Shown here piece after piece: positions 10,001 through 15,759 of a stretch of 23,970 nucleotides of DNA. The notes beneath the pieces were generated by a model. That model saw only the letters and a list, made by a program, of their open reading frames with translations. It had not been told where the DNA came from and searched no databases. The first letter of the stretch is position 1. Each line of letters opens with the position of its first letter. The translations under genes and the position numbers were made by a program. The DNA comes from JACJXF01 sp964349045 (lineage in GTDB: Bacteria; Bacteroidota; Bacteroidia; Bacteroidales; GCA-2748055). The DNA lies in contig CAYGFI010000064.1 in the NCBI GenBank assembly GCA_964349045.1, positions 1-23,970 of the forward strand, given 5' to 3'.

Positions 10001-13000
10001 TTCGGACAGACAGGATTTGGATAAACTTCTGATTCTGCATAAGTTACAAATAAATTATTTGATACCTGAATGGAATGATATAAAGTAGTATCATTTCCAC
10101 AGGCATTCGTAATTGTAACAGAGGCAGTTTTACTCCCTATAGCTGCATATGAATGATTAGAATAAGCAACAGGTGAGAAAGGACTGCCATCTCCGAAGTC
10201 CCATAAATAAGAAACTCCATCTCCCCATGCCTCGAAATGAACCTGAGAATTTGGACAGACAGGATTTGGATATATATTGATCTGCGCATATGAAACAGGT
10301 ATATTATTGGTTACAACCACTTCTCTAAAAATAGTTGTATCGTTGCCGCAATTGTTCGTTATTTTTACAGACGCCTGATAAGTTCCTGCAGTTGCATAAG
10401 AATGATCAGCATAGTATTCTGTTGAAACAGGGCTTCCATCACCAAAGTTCCATAAATATGAAGTGCCATATCCTGATGGCTGAAAATGAACATTGGAATT
10501 CGGGCAGACAGGATTCGGATAGGCCTCAAAACCTGCATTAGTCACAGGAATACTATTATCAACAAAAACCGTTTGGTACAATATAGTATCATTACCACAA
10601 GCATTTGTAATTGTGACTTGAGCATTATAAATAGAGGCAATCAGATAGGTATGAACCGTATTGGAATTTGTTGAGGCCGGGCTTCCATCTCCAAAATCCC
10701 ATAAATAAGAATCTCCATCTCCCCATGCATTGAAATAAACTTCAGAATTCGGACAGACAGGATTTGGATAAACTTCTGATTCTGCATAAGTTACAAATAA
10801 ATTATTTGATACCTGAATGGAATGATATAAAGTAGTATCATTTCCACAGGCATTCGTAATTGTAACAGAGGCAGTTTTACTCCCTATAGCTGCATATGAA
10901 TGATTAGAATAAGCAACAGGTGAGAAAGGACTGCCATCTCCGAAGTCCCATAAATAAGAAACTCCATCTCCCCATGCCTCGAAATGAACCTGAGAATTTG
11001 GACAGACAGGATTTGGATATACATTGATTTGCGCATATGAAACAGGCATATTATTGGTTACAAAAACGTCTCTATATACAATGGTATCATTGCCACAACT
11101 GTTGGTTATTGTTAGTGAAGCCTGATAAGGTCCTGCAGCTGCATAAGAATGATCTGCATAGTATCCGGTTGAAGCAGGGCTGCCATCGCCAAAGTTCCAT
11201 AAATATGAGATGCCATCTCCCCATGGCTGAAAATGAACATTGGAATTCGGGCAGACCGTATTCGGATATACCTCAAAACCAACATTAGTTACAGGGATAG
11301 TATTTCCCACAATAACCGTTTGCTCTAAAGTTGTATCATTTCCACATGAGTTGGTAATTATTACCGATGCAGGATAGTTCCCAACTGTTGCATAGGTATG
11401 ATAATTATAAGAGGAGGTTGAGGTTGGGCTTCCATCTCCAAAATTCCACAAATAAGTATAATCCGAGCCATATCCCCACGCGTTAAAAGAAACTTCAGCG
11501 CCGGGACAAACAGGATTTGGTGATATTTCAAAATACACATTCGTTACCGGATACAAATAGTTCTCAACAGTAACAGTATGACTCAATGTTGTGTCTTTAC
11601 CGCAGGAGTTCGTAATTTTCACTGTGACAGGATATATCCCTATGGCAGCGTATTCATGGGAAGAATAGGAATTTGTAGAGGTAAGACTGCCATCTCCGAA
11701 GTCCCATAAGTAGGTAAGATCACTTCCATAGCCCCAGGCCTGGAAATTTACCCAGGTATTTGGACAAACATTAAGTTGTGAGACTTGAGAATATACATCG
11801 GTAACAGGAATATTATTAACAACCTCAACCGTTTGAGATAAAGTGGTATCACTACCACAGAAATTGGTAATTGTTACTAAGGCAATTTTACTCCCTGTAG
11901 TTGTATAAGTATGGTTAGAATTGGCATCAGTTGAGAAAGGGCTGCTATCTCCGAAGTCCCATAAATAAGTTTGCTCTTCATCCCATCCCCATGCCTGGAA
12001 ATAAACTTCAGAATTCGGGCAAACAGGATTTGGTGAAATATTAGAAAATACATTGGTTACAGGAATATTATTTACCACCTCAACCGTTTGATATAAAGTG
12101 GTATCACTACCACAGGAGTTGGTAATTGTTACTGAGGCGGTTTTACTCCCTAAAGTTGCATAAGCATGGTAAGAATAGGAATCAGTTGAGAAAGGACTGC
12201 CATCTCCGAAGTCCCATAAATAGGTAAGATCACTGTCATAACCCCAGGCTTCGAAATACACGTTTGTATTCGGACATACATTATTTGGTGAAACATAAGA
12301 ATTCACATCGGTTACAGGAATATTATCAACAACCTCAATTGTTTGAGATAAAGAGGTATCATTGCCACAGGAGTTAGTCATATAAACTGACACAGTATAA
12401 CTTCCAACAGCAGTGTATGTATGATAATTGTCCTGAGTATTTGAGAATGGACTGCCATCGCCAAAGTCCCAATTATATGAGGTGGCAGTTCCATTCGCAT
12501 TCATATAAATCCCGGTATTCGGGCAAACAGTATATGGATAAATATCTAAATATGCGGTCAAATCAGGACACGGCATTTTTTTCACAACCAGGTACATACA
12601 GGTAGAATTAGAGATACAGGGATATTCGTTAACCAGTATATCAAAATCTCCGCTCATGTCAGGTGTAAAATCAATCGATGCCTGGTAACCGCAAACATCT
12701 TCACTATATGCAATGTATGGTCCCCCACCGGCCGGATATATTGTAATCTGGGAATCGAAATTTTCATTTCCGCAATTAGATATTCTGTAGGTTTCACCGG
12801 CTACCATGCCTGTGACTCTTATATACTTACCCCCGTAAATGCAGGATGTGTATACAGAATCGCCAATAACAACCGGAGCCGTCCATGTTGCTTCAAAAGT
12901 GTTGTTATAACCGCATTGGGCATTTAAGGATTTGCTTACAATAAACAGTAAGCTGATAACAATTAAAAAATACCTGCAAAACCTGATGAGTTGAGATACA

Positions 13001-13050
13001 CTCTCAGTAGTTTTTACATTCTTTCCGGAAAATCTTCTTTCGTTTTTCAT
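4057..13050 (-). CDS. Giant PKD-repeat surface protein with T9SS sorting domain
   Basis: A 2997-residue predicted cell-surface protein. Signal peptide 1-44, unusually long, with about 23 polar residues before the hydrophobic core and cleavage at LNA|Q. Residues 45-155 resemble a pre-peptidase C-terminal-like beta domain. About 20 PKD modules of about 83 residues follow (about 155-1850), each with a YLWDFGDGSP-type core, an H.Y strand and usually two cysteines (VCPN and CGNDT). Then come four Ig-like repeats of about 75 residues (about 1851-2150; GGTYSGTGV, ITYTYTD..GC), about nine more divergent PKD modules (2150-2905) and a type A T9SS tail (about 2917-2997; SVYPNPF, ending KQLVITK). No catalytic domain was seen. 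PKD and Ig-like arrays are extracellular spacer or adhesion modules, so a role as adhesin or surface fibre is inferred. The array contains recent internal duplications. The gene is 74 bp downstream of the TPR-SpoIIE gene and ends at a strong terminator. Confidence 0.9.
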   Translation of the reverse strand: MKNERRFSGKNVKTTESVSQLIRFCRYFLIVISLLFIVSKSLNAQCGYNNTFEATWTAPVVIGDSVYTSCIYGGKYIRVTGMVAGETYRISNCGNENFDSQITIYPAGGGPYIAYSEDVCGYQASIDFTPDMSGDFDILVNEYPCISNSTCMYLVVKKMPCPDLTAYLDIYPYTVCPNTGIYMNANGTATSYNWDFGDGSPFSNTQDNYHTYTAVGSYTVSVYMTNSCGNDTSLSQTIEVVDNIPVTDVNSYVSPNNVCPNTNVYFEAWGYDSDLTYLWDFGDGSPFSTDSYSYHAYATLGSKTASVTITNSCGSDTTLYQTVEVVNNIPVTNVFSNISPNPVCPNSEVYFQAWGWDEEQTYLWDFGDSSPFSTDANSNHTYTTTGSKIALVTITNFCGSDTTLSQTVEVVNNIPVTDVYSQVSQLNVCPNTWVNFQAWGYGSDLTYLWDFGDGSLTSTNSYSSHEYAAIGIYPVTVKITNSCGKDTTLSHTVTVENYLYPVTNVYFEISPNPVCPGAEVSFNAWGYGSDYTYLWNFGDGSPTSTSSYNYHTYATVGNYPASVIITNSCGNDTTLEQTVIVGNTIPVTNVGFEVYPNTVCPNSNVHFQPWGDGISYLWNFGDGSPASTGYYADHSYAAAGPYQASLTITNSCGNDTIVYRDVFVTNNMPVSYAQINVYPNPVCPNSQVHFEAWGDGVSYLWDFGDGSPFSPVAYSNHSYAAIGSKTASVTITNACGNDTTLYHSIQVSNNLFVTYAESEVYPNPVCPNSEVYFNAWGDGDSYLWDFGDGSPASTNSNTVHTYLIASIYNAQVTITNACGNDTILYQTVFVDNSIPVTNAGFEAYPNPVCPNSNVHFQPSGYGTSYLWNFGDGSPVSTEYYADHSYATAGTYQASVKITNNCGNDTTIFREVVVTNNIPVSYAQINIYPNPVCPNSQVHFEAWGDGVSYLWDFGDGSPFSPVAYSNHSYAAIGSKTASVTITNACGNDTTLYHSIQVSNNLFVTYAESEVYPNPVCPNSEVYFNAWGDGDSYLWDFGDGSPASTNSNTVHTYLIASIYNAQVTITNACGNDTILYQTVFVDNSIPVTNAGFEAYPNPVCPNSNVHFQPSGYGTSYLWNFGDGSPVSTEYYADHSYATAGTYQASLTITNSCGNDTIIYRDIYVTNNLPVMYAQINSNPNPVCPNSEVHFDAWGDGVSYLWNFDDDSITSTEKNPKHTYLTIGSYDVSVKITNGCGNDTILHQIVQVSNNLPVTYAEFDIYPNPVCPNSEVRFDAWGDADSYLWDFGDSTLTSMSRYTYHTYALPGSYEASVKLTNSCGNDTILNQTVWVDNNIPINHAEMYINPNPVCPNTEVYIDVYGDGGVSYLYNFGDGSPASSSNRHLYTLTGIYTVSVKITNACGNDTTLYQTVMVADNLPVTNIDVHISQEYACPNTNIYFEADGEGISYVWDFGDGSPTSTLKYPNHVYTSVGVYPISLTITNACGNDTTVYRTVHVESNLPVTNTYFDVYPNTVCPNSKVNFEAYGNESNSSYAWNFGDGSPDVTTSRPEINHFYSVAGTYQAWVKITNYCGNETTLYKSVYVQNDLPVSFEEIDIYPNPVCPNDIVTFEAEGNANSYLWNFGDGSPTSDKNYVRHAFATPGSKNVTLKMTNGCGNEATVNRTVIVDDNIFPNPSADEYEYDVLPKLACAGDSILFYTYSGLGTYLWDFGDGTSTTETTPLDVENGYIIDIAKHSYSTTGIYPTSLTLTNGCGNSFTDQFNITIANNAPVEGEFFWDNEYPAAGENIKFLAYGGSTYLWDFGDGTSPLTTYSTLLPVYHSYALSGNYMIIVSITNSCGNSFVSSDWITIGTGSPCNVQFASLPDVCVNASDFTLTGGLPSGGTYSGTGVNAGIFSPATAGSGIHTIMYTFTDSTGCTNSATQNILVKALPVVSFASLPAVCLNTANFNLAGGLPLGGTYSGTGVTAGSFNPATAGTGTHTLTYTYSDGIGCMNSATQNIVVNSLPVVSLAALANTCQNASGLTLSAGFPAGGTYSGTGVTDGIFNPSVAGAGTHAITYSYTDGNGCMNTASGNIIVNPLPVVSLADLSGVCANAEAFSLSGGLPAGGTFSGTGVTAGIFSPSVAGSGTHAIVYSYSDGNGCTNSATKNIIVNALPVANFNFTGDNTILFSDLSQGNPTAWTWNFGDGTTTTEQNPQHTFVSGGAYTVSLTVINQVTNCISTVTKQVNAGTVACQANFESTINNSTGLAAFTSGSLNATDYYWNFGDGDFSTALNPAHTYKKAGAYTVCLSIWNNSTGCQSVICKEIIYAPVNIVYIVADFSFFTDPGSYKVNFSDLSSSNTTNWYWTMGDGKIMTTKNPVYTYSKPGLYNVCLTAIDKDNFLLQSVCKQVRVGEIVCTIGSAFSYFINPVARDVAFYSKATGSVTDYFWTFGDGGSSTVENPSHNYSTPGYYQVTLAVRNSTNKCMDVFGEIIQVGSIDCRAGFSYVINPLNNAVNFSDNSKGQIDYYYWDFGNGAYSVLQNPENLYKSAGMYNVGQTVIDNVNGCIDYIMQPVQVGEINCAAEFVSYVDSESSTAYFENRVLGEATALLWSFGDGKFSTNENPVHVFPGGGIYSVGLNTYDFNSGCMDFYQEKLLIGGLGIDCEADFVYRADPANPEVVFSNKSIGDIVGSLWNFGDGSDNSIETDPVHSFTKGGYFYVCLNVTNSAGTRNMTCKWVLVEGSAANNCRANFMFSIDSLARKVTFVDKSFGDIDKYNWDFGDSRADSVSTLKDPIHIYDAKGYFLVQLKVENTTSGCVSNEYKLLNVAELQVLKAAFGYEAQDPDKKVAGYPVDLVSASSGDGATVEWDFGDKQIKKASFTVMDSTSGIVTHYYQKSGRYLVCLRISDPVSGQSDEYCNYVFTKNAVGVMEIPESGINLSVYPNPFVDYTTINYSLPDNQFIELAIFDQLGRRIETLVKSRKDPGKYQIIWETKNQATGVYHLKLISPGETITKQLVITK
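6597..7497 (-). repeat. Four tandem Ig-like repeats inside the giant protein
   Basis: Four diverged copies of a unit of about 225 bp (75 residues) encode the segment between the two PKD blocks. Each copy carries a VC.N or similar cysteine, a GG.P.GGTYSGTGV segment, a F.P..AG.GTH turn and a Y.DG.GC..SA strand. Repeats of this type are common in large exported Bacteroidota proteins. To the eye the DNA here is richer in G and C than the PKD block upstream. Confidence 0.8.
9626..10274 (-). repeat. 649-bp perfect direct repeat, copy 1
   Basis: Compared base by base with 10373-11021, this stretch has no mismatch at an offset of 747 bp. Identity breaks at 9625 (A against C) and at 10275 (T against C). 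The offset is a whole number of codons and of modules, so the reading frame and the fold register are kept. Confidence 0.93.
10373..11021 (-). repeat. 649-bp perfect direct repeat, copy 2
   Basis: Identical to 9626-10274. The 98 bp between the copies (10275-10372) do not match the equivalent 98 bp beyond this copy (11022-11119) well, so the repeat is a block of identity inside an older 747-bp periodicity. Confidence 0.93.
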
Positions 13051-13124
13051 GGCAGCTGGTTTTTAAGTCCTTTAAAAACTACTTATACTGTACAATATTA
13101 TAATAAAAATGAGGATAAAAAAAA

Positions 13125-15545
13125 TTAAATTTTTAAGCCAATCACTAATATATCGTCTATTTGCTCAATATTTCCCTTCCATTTTTCAATCGTGGAATTT
13201 AGAATTTTTGCTTGTTTCTCAAGGGGTTCAGTAAAGATTTCAATTAACAGTTCTTTTAATCTTTTAGCCATAAATTTTTTACTCTTCTCACCTCCAAACT
13301 GATCTACATAGCCATCAGAGAAAATATACATTGTGTCACCTTTCTGAACATCCAGTTGGTTATTGGTAAATTCTGTCCCGCCTTTTATGTGTATGCCTAT
13401 GGGCATCCGGTCGGCCTCATATTCTGTAAGTTCGCTATTCCGGATCAGATATAAGGGATTATATGCTCCTGCAAATTCTGCTTTCATTGTTTTATGATCA
13501 ATACACACGACGGCTACATCCATGCCATCCTGGGCCTCTCCTTCTTTACCTGTCTGGTGCAGTGCATCCACAATATTACGGCGTAGTTCATTAAGGATTA
13601 AATTGGGTTTTGTAATCCCTTGTTTATTAACAATTTCGTTTAAAAACGAAACGCCCAGCATACTCATAAATGCTCCCGGGACACCATGACCCGTACAGTC
13701 GGCAGCTAATACAATAGTTTTGTTACCGGTCTCTGTCATCCAGTAATAATCTCCACTTACGATATCACGCGGGCGATACAGAATAAAGTGTTCAGCCAGA
13801 TTTTTTTCCAGGATACGGTCGGGAGGAAGTATAGCAGTTTGAATTCTTTTGGCATAATGAATACTATCAGTGATTTCCTGTTTCTGCAGGTAAATCATAT
13901 CGCGCTGGTGCTTGATTTCGATATTCTGTTCTTCCAGCAGAATATTTGCCTTTTTCTTCTCACGGAACTGTTTGTACAGGATTATAGAGAAAACAAATAC
14001 AATAATAAGTCCCAGGATAAAACTATAAATAAGCAGGCGCTGTCGTTTGTTTTCAGCATCTTTCTTTTCAAGCTCAGCTTTGTTTAGTGCGGCTTCATTT
14101 ATTTTTTCTTTGAGTTCGGCTTTTTGAATTATTAATTCTTTGTCTTTCCGGTCCGTCTCATATTTAGTTTCAAGTTCAGATATTTGTTTCAGGTAGCCCT
14201 CTGAAATTGTACTATCTTTTAAAGCATTATAGTTCTTGAAATTATCCAGCGCTGTTTTATAAAGCCCTTGTTTCTCGTATACTTCCGCTATATTCTTGTA
14301 CAATTCATAAACTTCTTTCTTATGTCCGAGTTCTTTATTGATTTTCAGAGCCTGGTTAAAATACTGGAGAGATTCTCCGTATTTTCCCCATTTAAAATAT
14401 ATTCTACCGAGATCTCTGTAATTAGAACCTACCTCTTTATTATTACCGGTTTCCTGGTTAATTCGCAATGCTTCTTTGCAATAAAGTAAGGCATCGCTAA
14501 AATTATCTCCCTCTAAGTAAACATTTCCGATATTAACCTGTGCGCTTGCAATCCCCGGTTTATAATTCTGACTTTTGAATTCTTTCAGGGCTCTTTTAAA
14601 ATAAACAAGAGCCTCCCCATAATCTTTTTGTTCTTTGTAAACCAGTCCCATGCTATTTAGTTGCTGGGCAACAAGCAAAAATTGTTTTTTACTCTCAAAA
14701 AACCTGATACTTTTATCATAGTTATACAAGGCCTTATCGAGATCAATCCCAACGTAAAAATAGATATTTCCGATATTAGCATATGCCCTTCCCATTTGAA
14801 TGGTGTCTCCGATACTTTCCTGAAGGTTCAGGTTCTGCTGATAATAATCGATAGCTTTCTGATAATCACCCCAGTTTTTATAGATTACACCTATTGTATT
14901 TAAAACAACACCAAGATCTGCCTTATTACCTGTTTCCCGAAATACTTCAACGGCTTTTTCACATGCCTTAAGTGCGCTAACATAGTTACTTTGGGCATAA
15001 TACGCTGCCCCTATGGTCATGTTAGCTTTTCCAATGAAATTTTTATTATTGGTACTTATCGCCAGAGCCAGTGCTTCTTCAGCAAATTGAATTGCTCGCG
15101 ATGGATTTACTGACGAAAGGTAATCACTAACAGCCAACGATGAAGAAATTATATTTGTTGTATCCTTAAGCTGCCGATAAACTTCAACGGTAAGGGTATA
15201 AAACTGAAGGGCTTTTTGTTTATCACGGCTGTTATATAATTTCCCAAGAAAGGAATATGCTTTTGCCTGTTCAGTTTTTTGATCGTATTTAACAGCAATT
15301 TCCAGCGCTTTCTCAGCACTTAAAATGGAATTATCAAGATCCTTTAATGCAACATACTGCAGCATTAAATCAAGATAAACAGAAGCCAGTTGTTCTTCAG
15401 AACGATTGGAAATTATTCTGTTAAGACTATCGATACCGCGATATTTTTTAAGGCTGTCGGGATTTGCATCCCGATTTTGGGAATAAACTGTAACTCCCGC
15501 TAAAAGCAGAAAAAGCAGAATATGAATATGTATGGAAAAACGCAT
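13125..15545 (-). CDS. TPR-repeat sensor with cytoplasmic SpoIIE/PP2C phosphatase domain
   Basis: A membrane-bound serine/threonine phosphatase of the SpoIIE type with a periplasmic sensor. Residue numbers count from the upstream ATG at 15569 (814 residues). The start given here is the second ATG (residue 9), which opens a clean signal peptide (MRFSIHIHILLFLLLAG... cleaved near VYS|Q); a candidate promoter overlaps the region before the first ATG. About ten TPR units span about 55-460 (for example NTIGVIYKNWGDYQKAIDYY), followed by a charged coiled coil (about 465-510), one membrane helix (about 512-532), a second short coil and the SpoIIE domain (about 570-814). Metal-ligand motifs are intact: DIVSGDYYW, AADCTGHGVPGAFMSM near 623 and FSDGYVDQFGG near 752. 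Such proteins usually dephosphorylate anti-sigma-factor antagonists; none is encoded here. The giant surface-protein gene follows 74 bp downstream. Confidence 0.88.
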   Translation of the reverse strand: MRFSIHIHILLFLLLAGVTVYSQNRDANPDSLKKYRGIDSLNRIISNRSEEQLASVYLDLMLQYVALKDLDNSILSAEKALEIAVKYDQKTEQAKAYSFLGKLYNSRDKQKALQFYTLTVEVYRQLKDTTNIISSSLAVSDYLSSVNPSRAIQFAEEALALAISTNNKNFIGKANMTIGAAYYAQSNYVSALKACEKAVEVFRETGNKADLGVVLNTIGVIYKNWGDYQKAIDYYQQNLNLQESIGDTIQMGRAYANIGNIYFYVGIDLDKALYNYDKSIRFFESKKQFLLVAQQLNSMGLVYKEQKDYGEALVYFKRALKEFKSQNYKPGIASAQVNIGNVYLEGDNFSDALLYCKEALRINQETGNNKEVGSNYRDLGRIYFKWGKYGESLQYFNQALKINKELGHKKEVYELYKNIAEVYEKQGLYKTALDNFKNYNALKDSTISEGYLKQISELETKYETDRKDKELIIQKAELKEKINEAALNKAELEKKDAENKRQRLLIYSFILGLIIVFVFSIILYKQFREKKKANILLEEQNIEIKHQRDMIYLQKQEITDSIHYAKRIQTAILPPDRILEKNLAEHFILYRPRDIVSGDYYWMTETGNKTIVLAADCTGHGVPGAFMSMLGVSFLNEIVNKQGITKPNLILNELRRNIVDALHQTGKEGEAQDGMDVAVVCIDHKTMKAEFAGAYNPLYLIRNSELTEYEADRMPIGIHIKGGTEFTNNQLDVQKGDTMYIFSDGYVDQFGGEKSKKFMAKRLKELLIEIFTEPLEKQAKILNSTIEKWKGNIEQIDDILVIGLKI

Positions 15546-15570
15546 TATTTCATTACCGGAATTAAGCATT

Positions 15571-15601
15571 TAAATGTAATTGATTCCTGATTAAACGGCA
15601 A
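15571..15601 (-). promoter_or_regulatory. Candidate Bacteroidota promoter of the TPR-SpoIIE gene
   Basis: On the minus strand TTG (15601-15599) is followed after 20 nt by TACATTTA (15578-15571). This matches the Bacteroidota -33 TTG / -7 TAnnTTTG pattern in spacing and in 7 of 8 bases of the -7 box. Transcription would begin a few bases downstream, at or after the ATG at 15569, which favours the ATG at 15545 as the start codon. Confidence 0.4.
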
Positions 15602-15759
15602 GAAAAAAAATAGTTATTTGGCAAACTTTTACGTGAAAGAAATAAATTATGTTACATGTATTGAAATCAATTTTAGAAAATGTTTATAAAAAAAGTTTAA
15701 AGCGCCTAATGTCTGGAATGCTTAGAGTGTCTGGGATTATTTTAGTAATTAACCTGTAA

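Larger units (their letters stand above)
9062..11302 (-). repeat. Three-module (747-bp) superrepeat in the PKD array
   Basis: Nine consecutive PKD modules form three copies of a three-module unit (3 x 249 residues). The first module of each unit shares GFE...HFQP and YYADHSY, the second shares YAQIN, and the third begins YAE. The unit nearest the C-terminus (lowest coordinates) is the most diverged in its second and third modules. The two upstream units share the identical stretches listed separately. Confidence 0.75.

Noticed and set aside
9588..10674. Pairs of identical plus-strand frames (9739-9927 and 10486-10674; also near 9588 and 10335).
   Set aside because: They are antisense shadows of the PKD gene. 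Their identity only reflects the 747-bp repeat.
7560..12600. Regularly spaced repeats that could be mistaken for a CRISPR-like or minisatellite array.
   Set aside because: The period of about 249 bp stays in frame with a continuous coding sequence and matches PKD domain length. There are no short identical repeats with unique spacers.
13051..13124. A separate promoter for the giant gene in the 74-bp gap.
   Set aside because: TAGTTTTT and a nearby TTG occur, but their spacing (about 11 nt) does not fit the -33/-7 pattern.
13788..14903. Several plus-strand frames of 70-100 codons opposite the TPR-SpoIIE gene.
   Set aside because: The minus-strand protein has full TPR and phosphatase motifs. 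The opposite frames are low-complexity, phenylalanine- and isoleucine-rich shadows.
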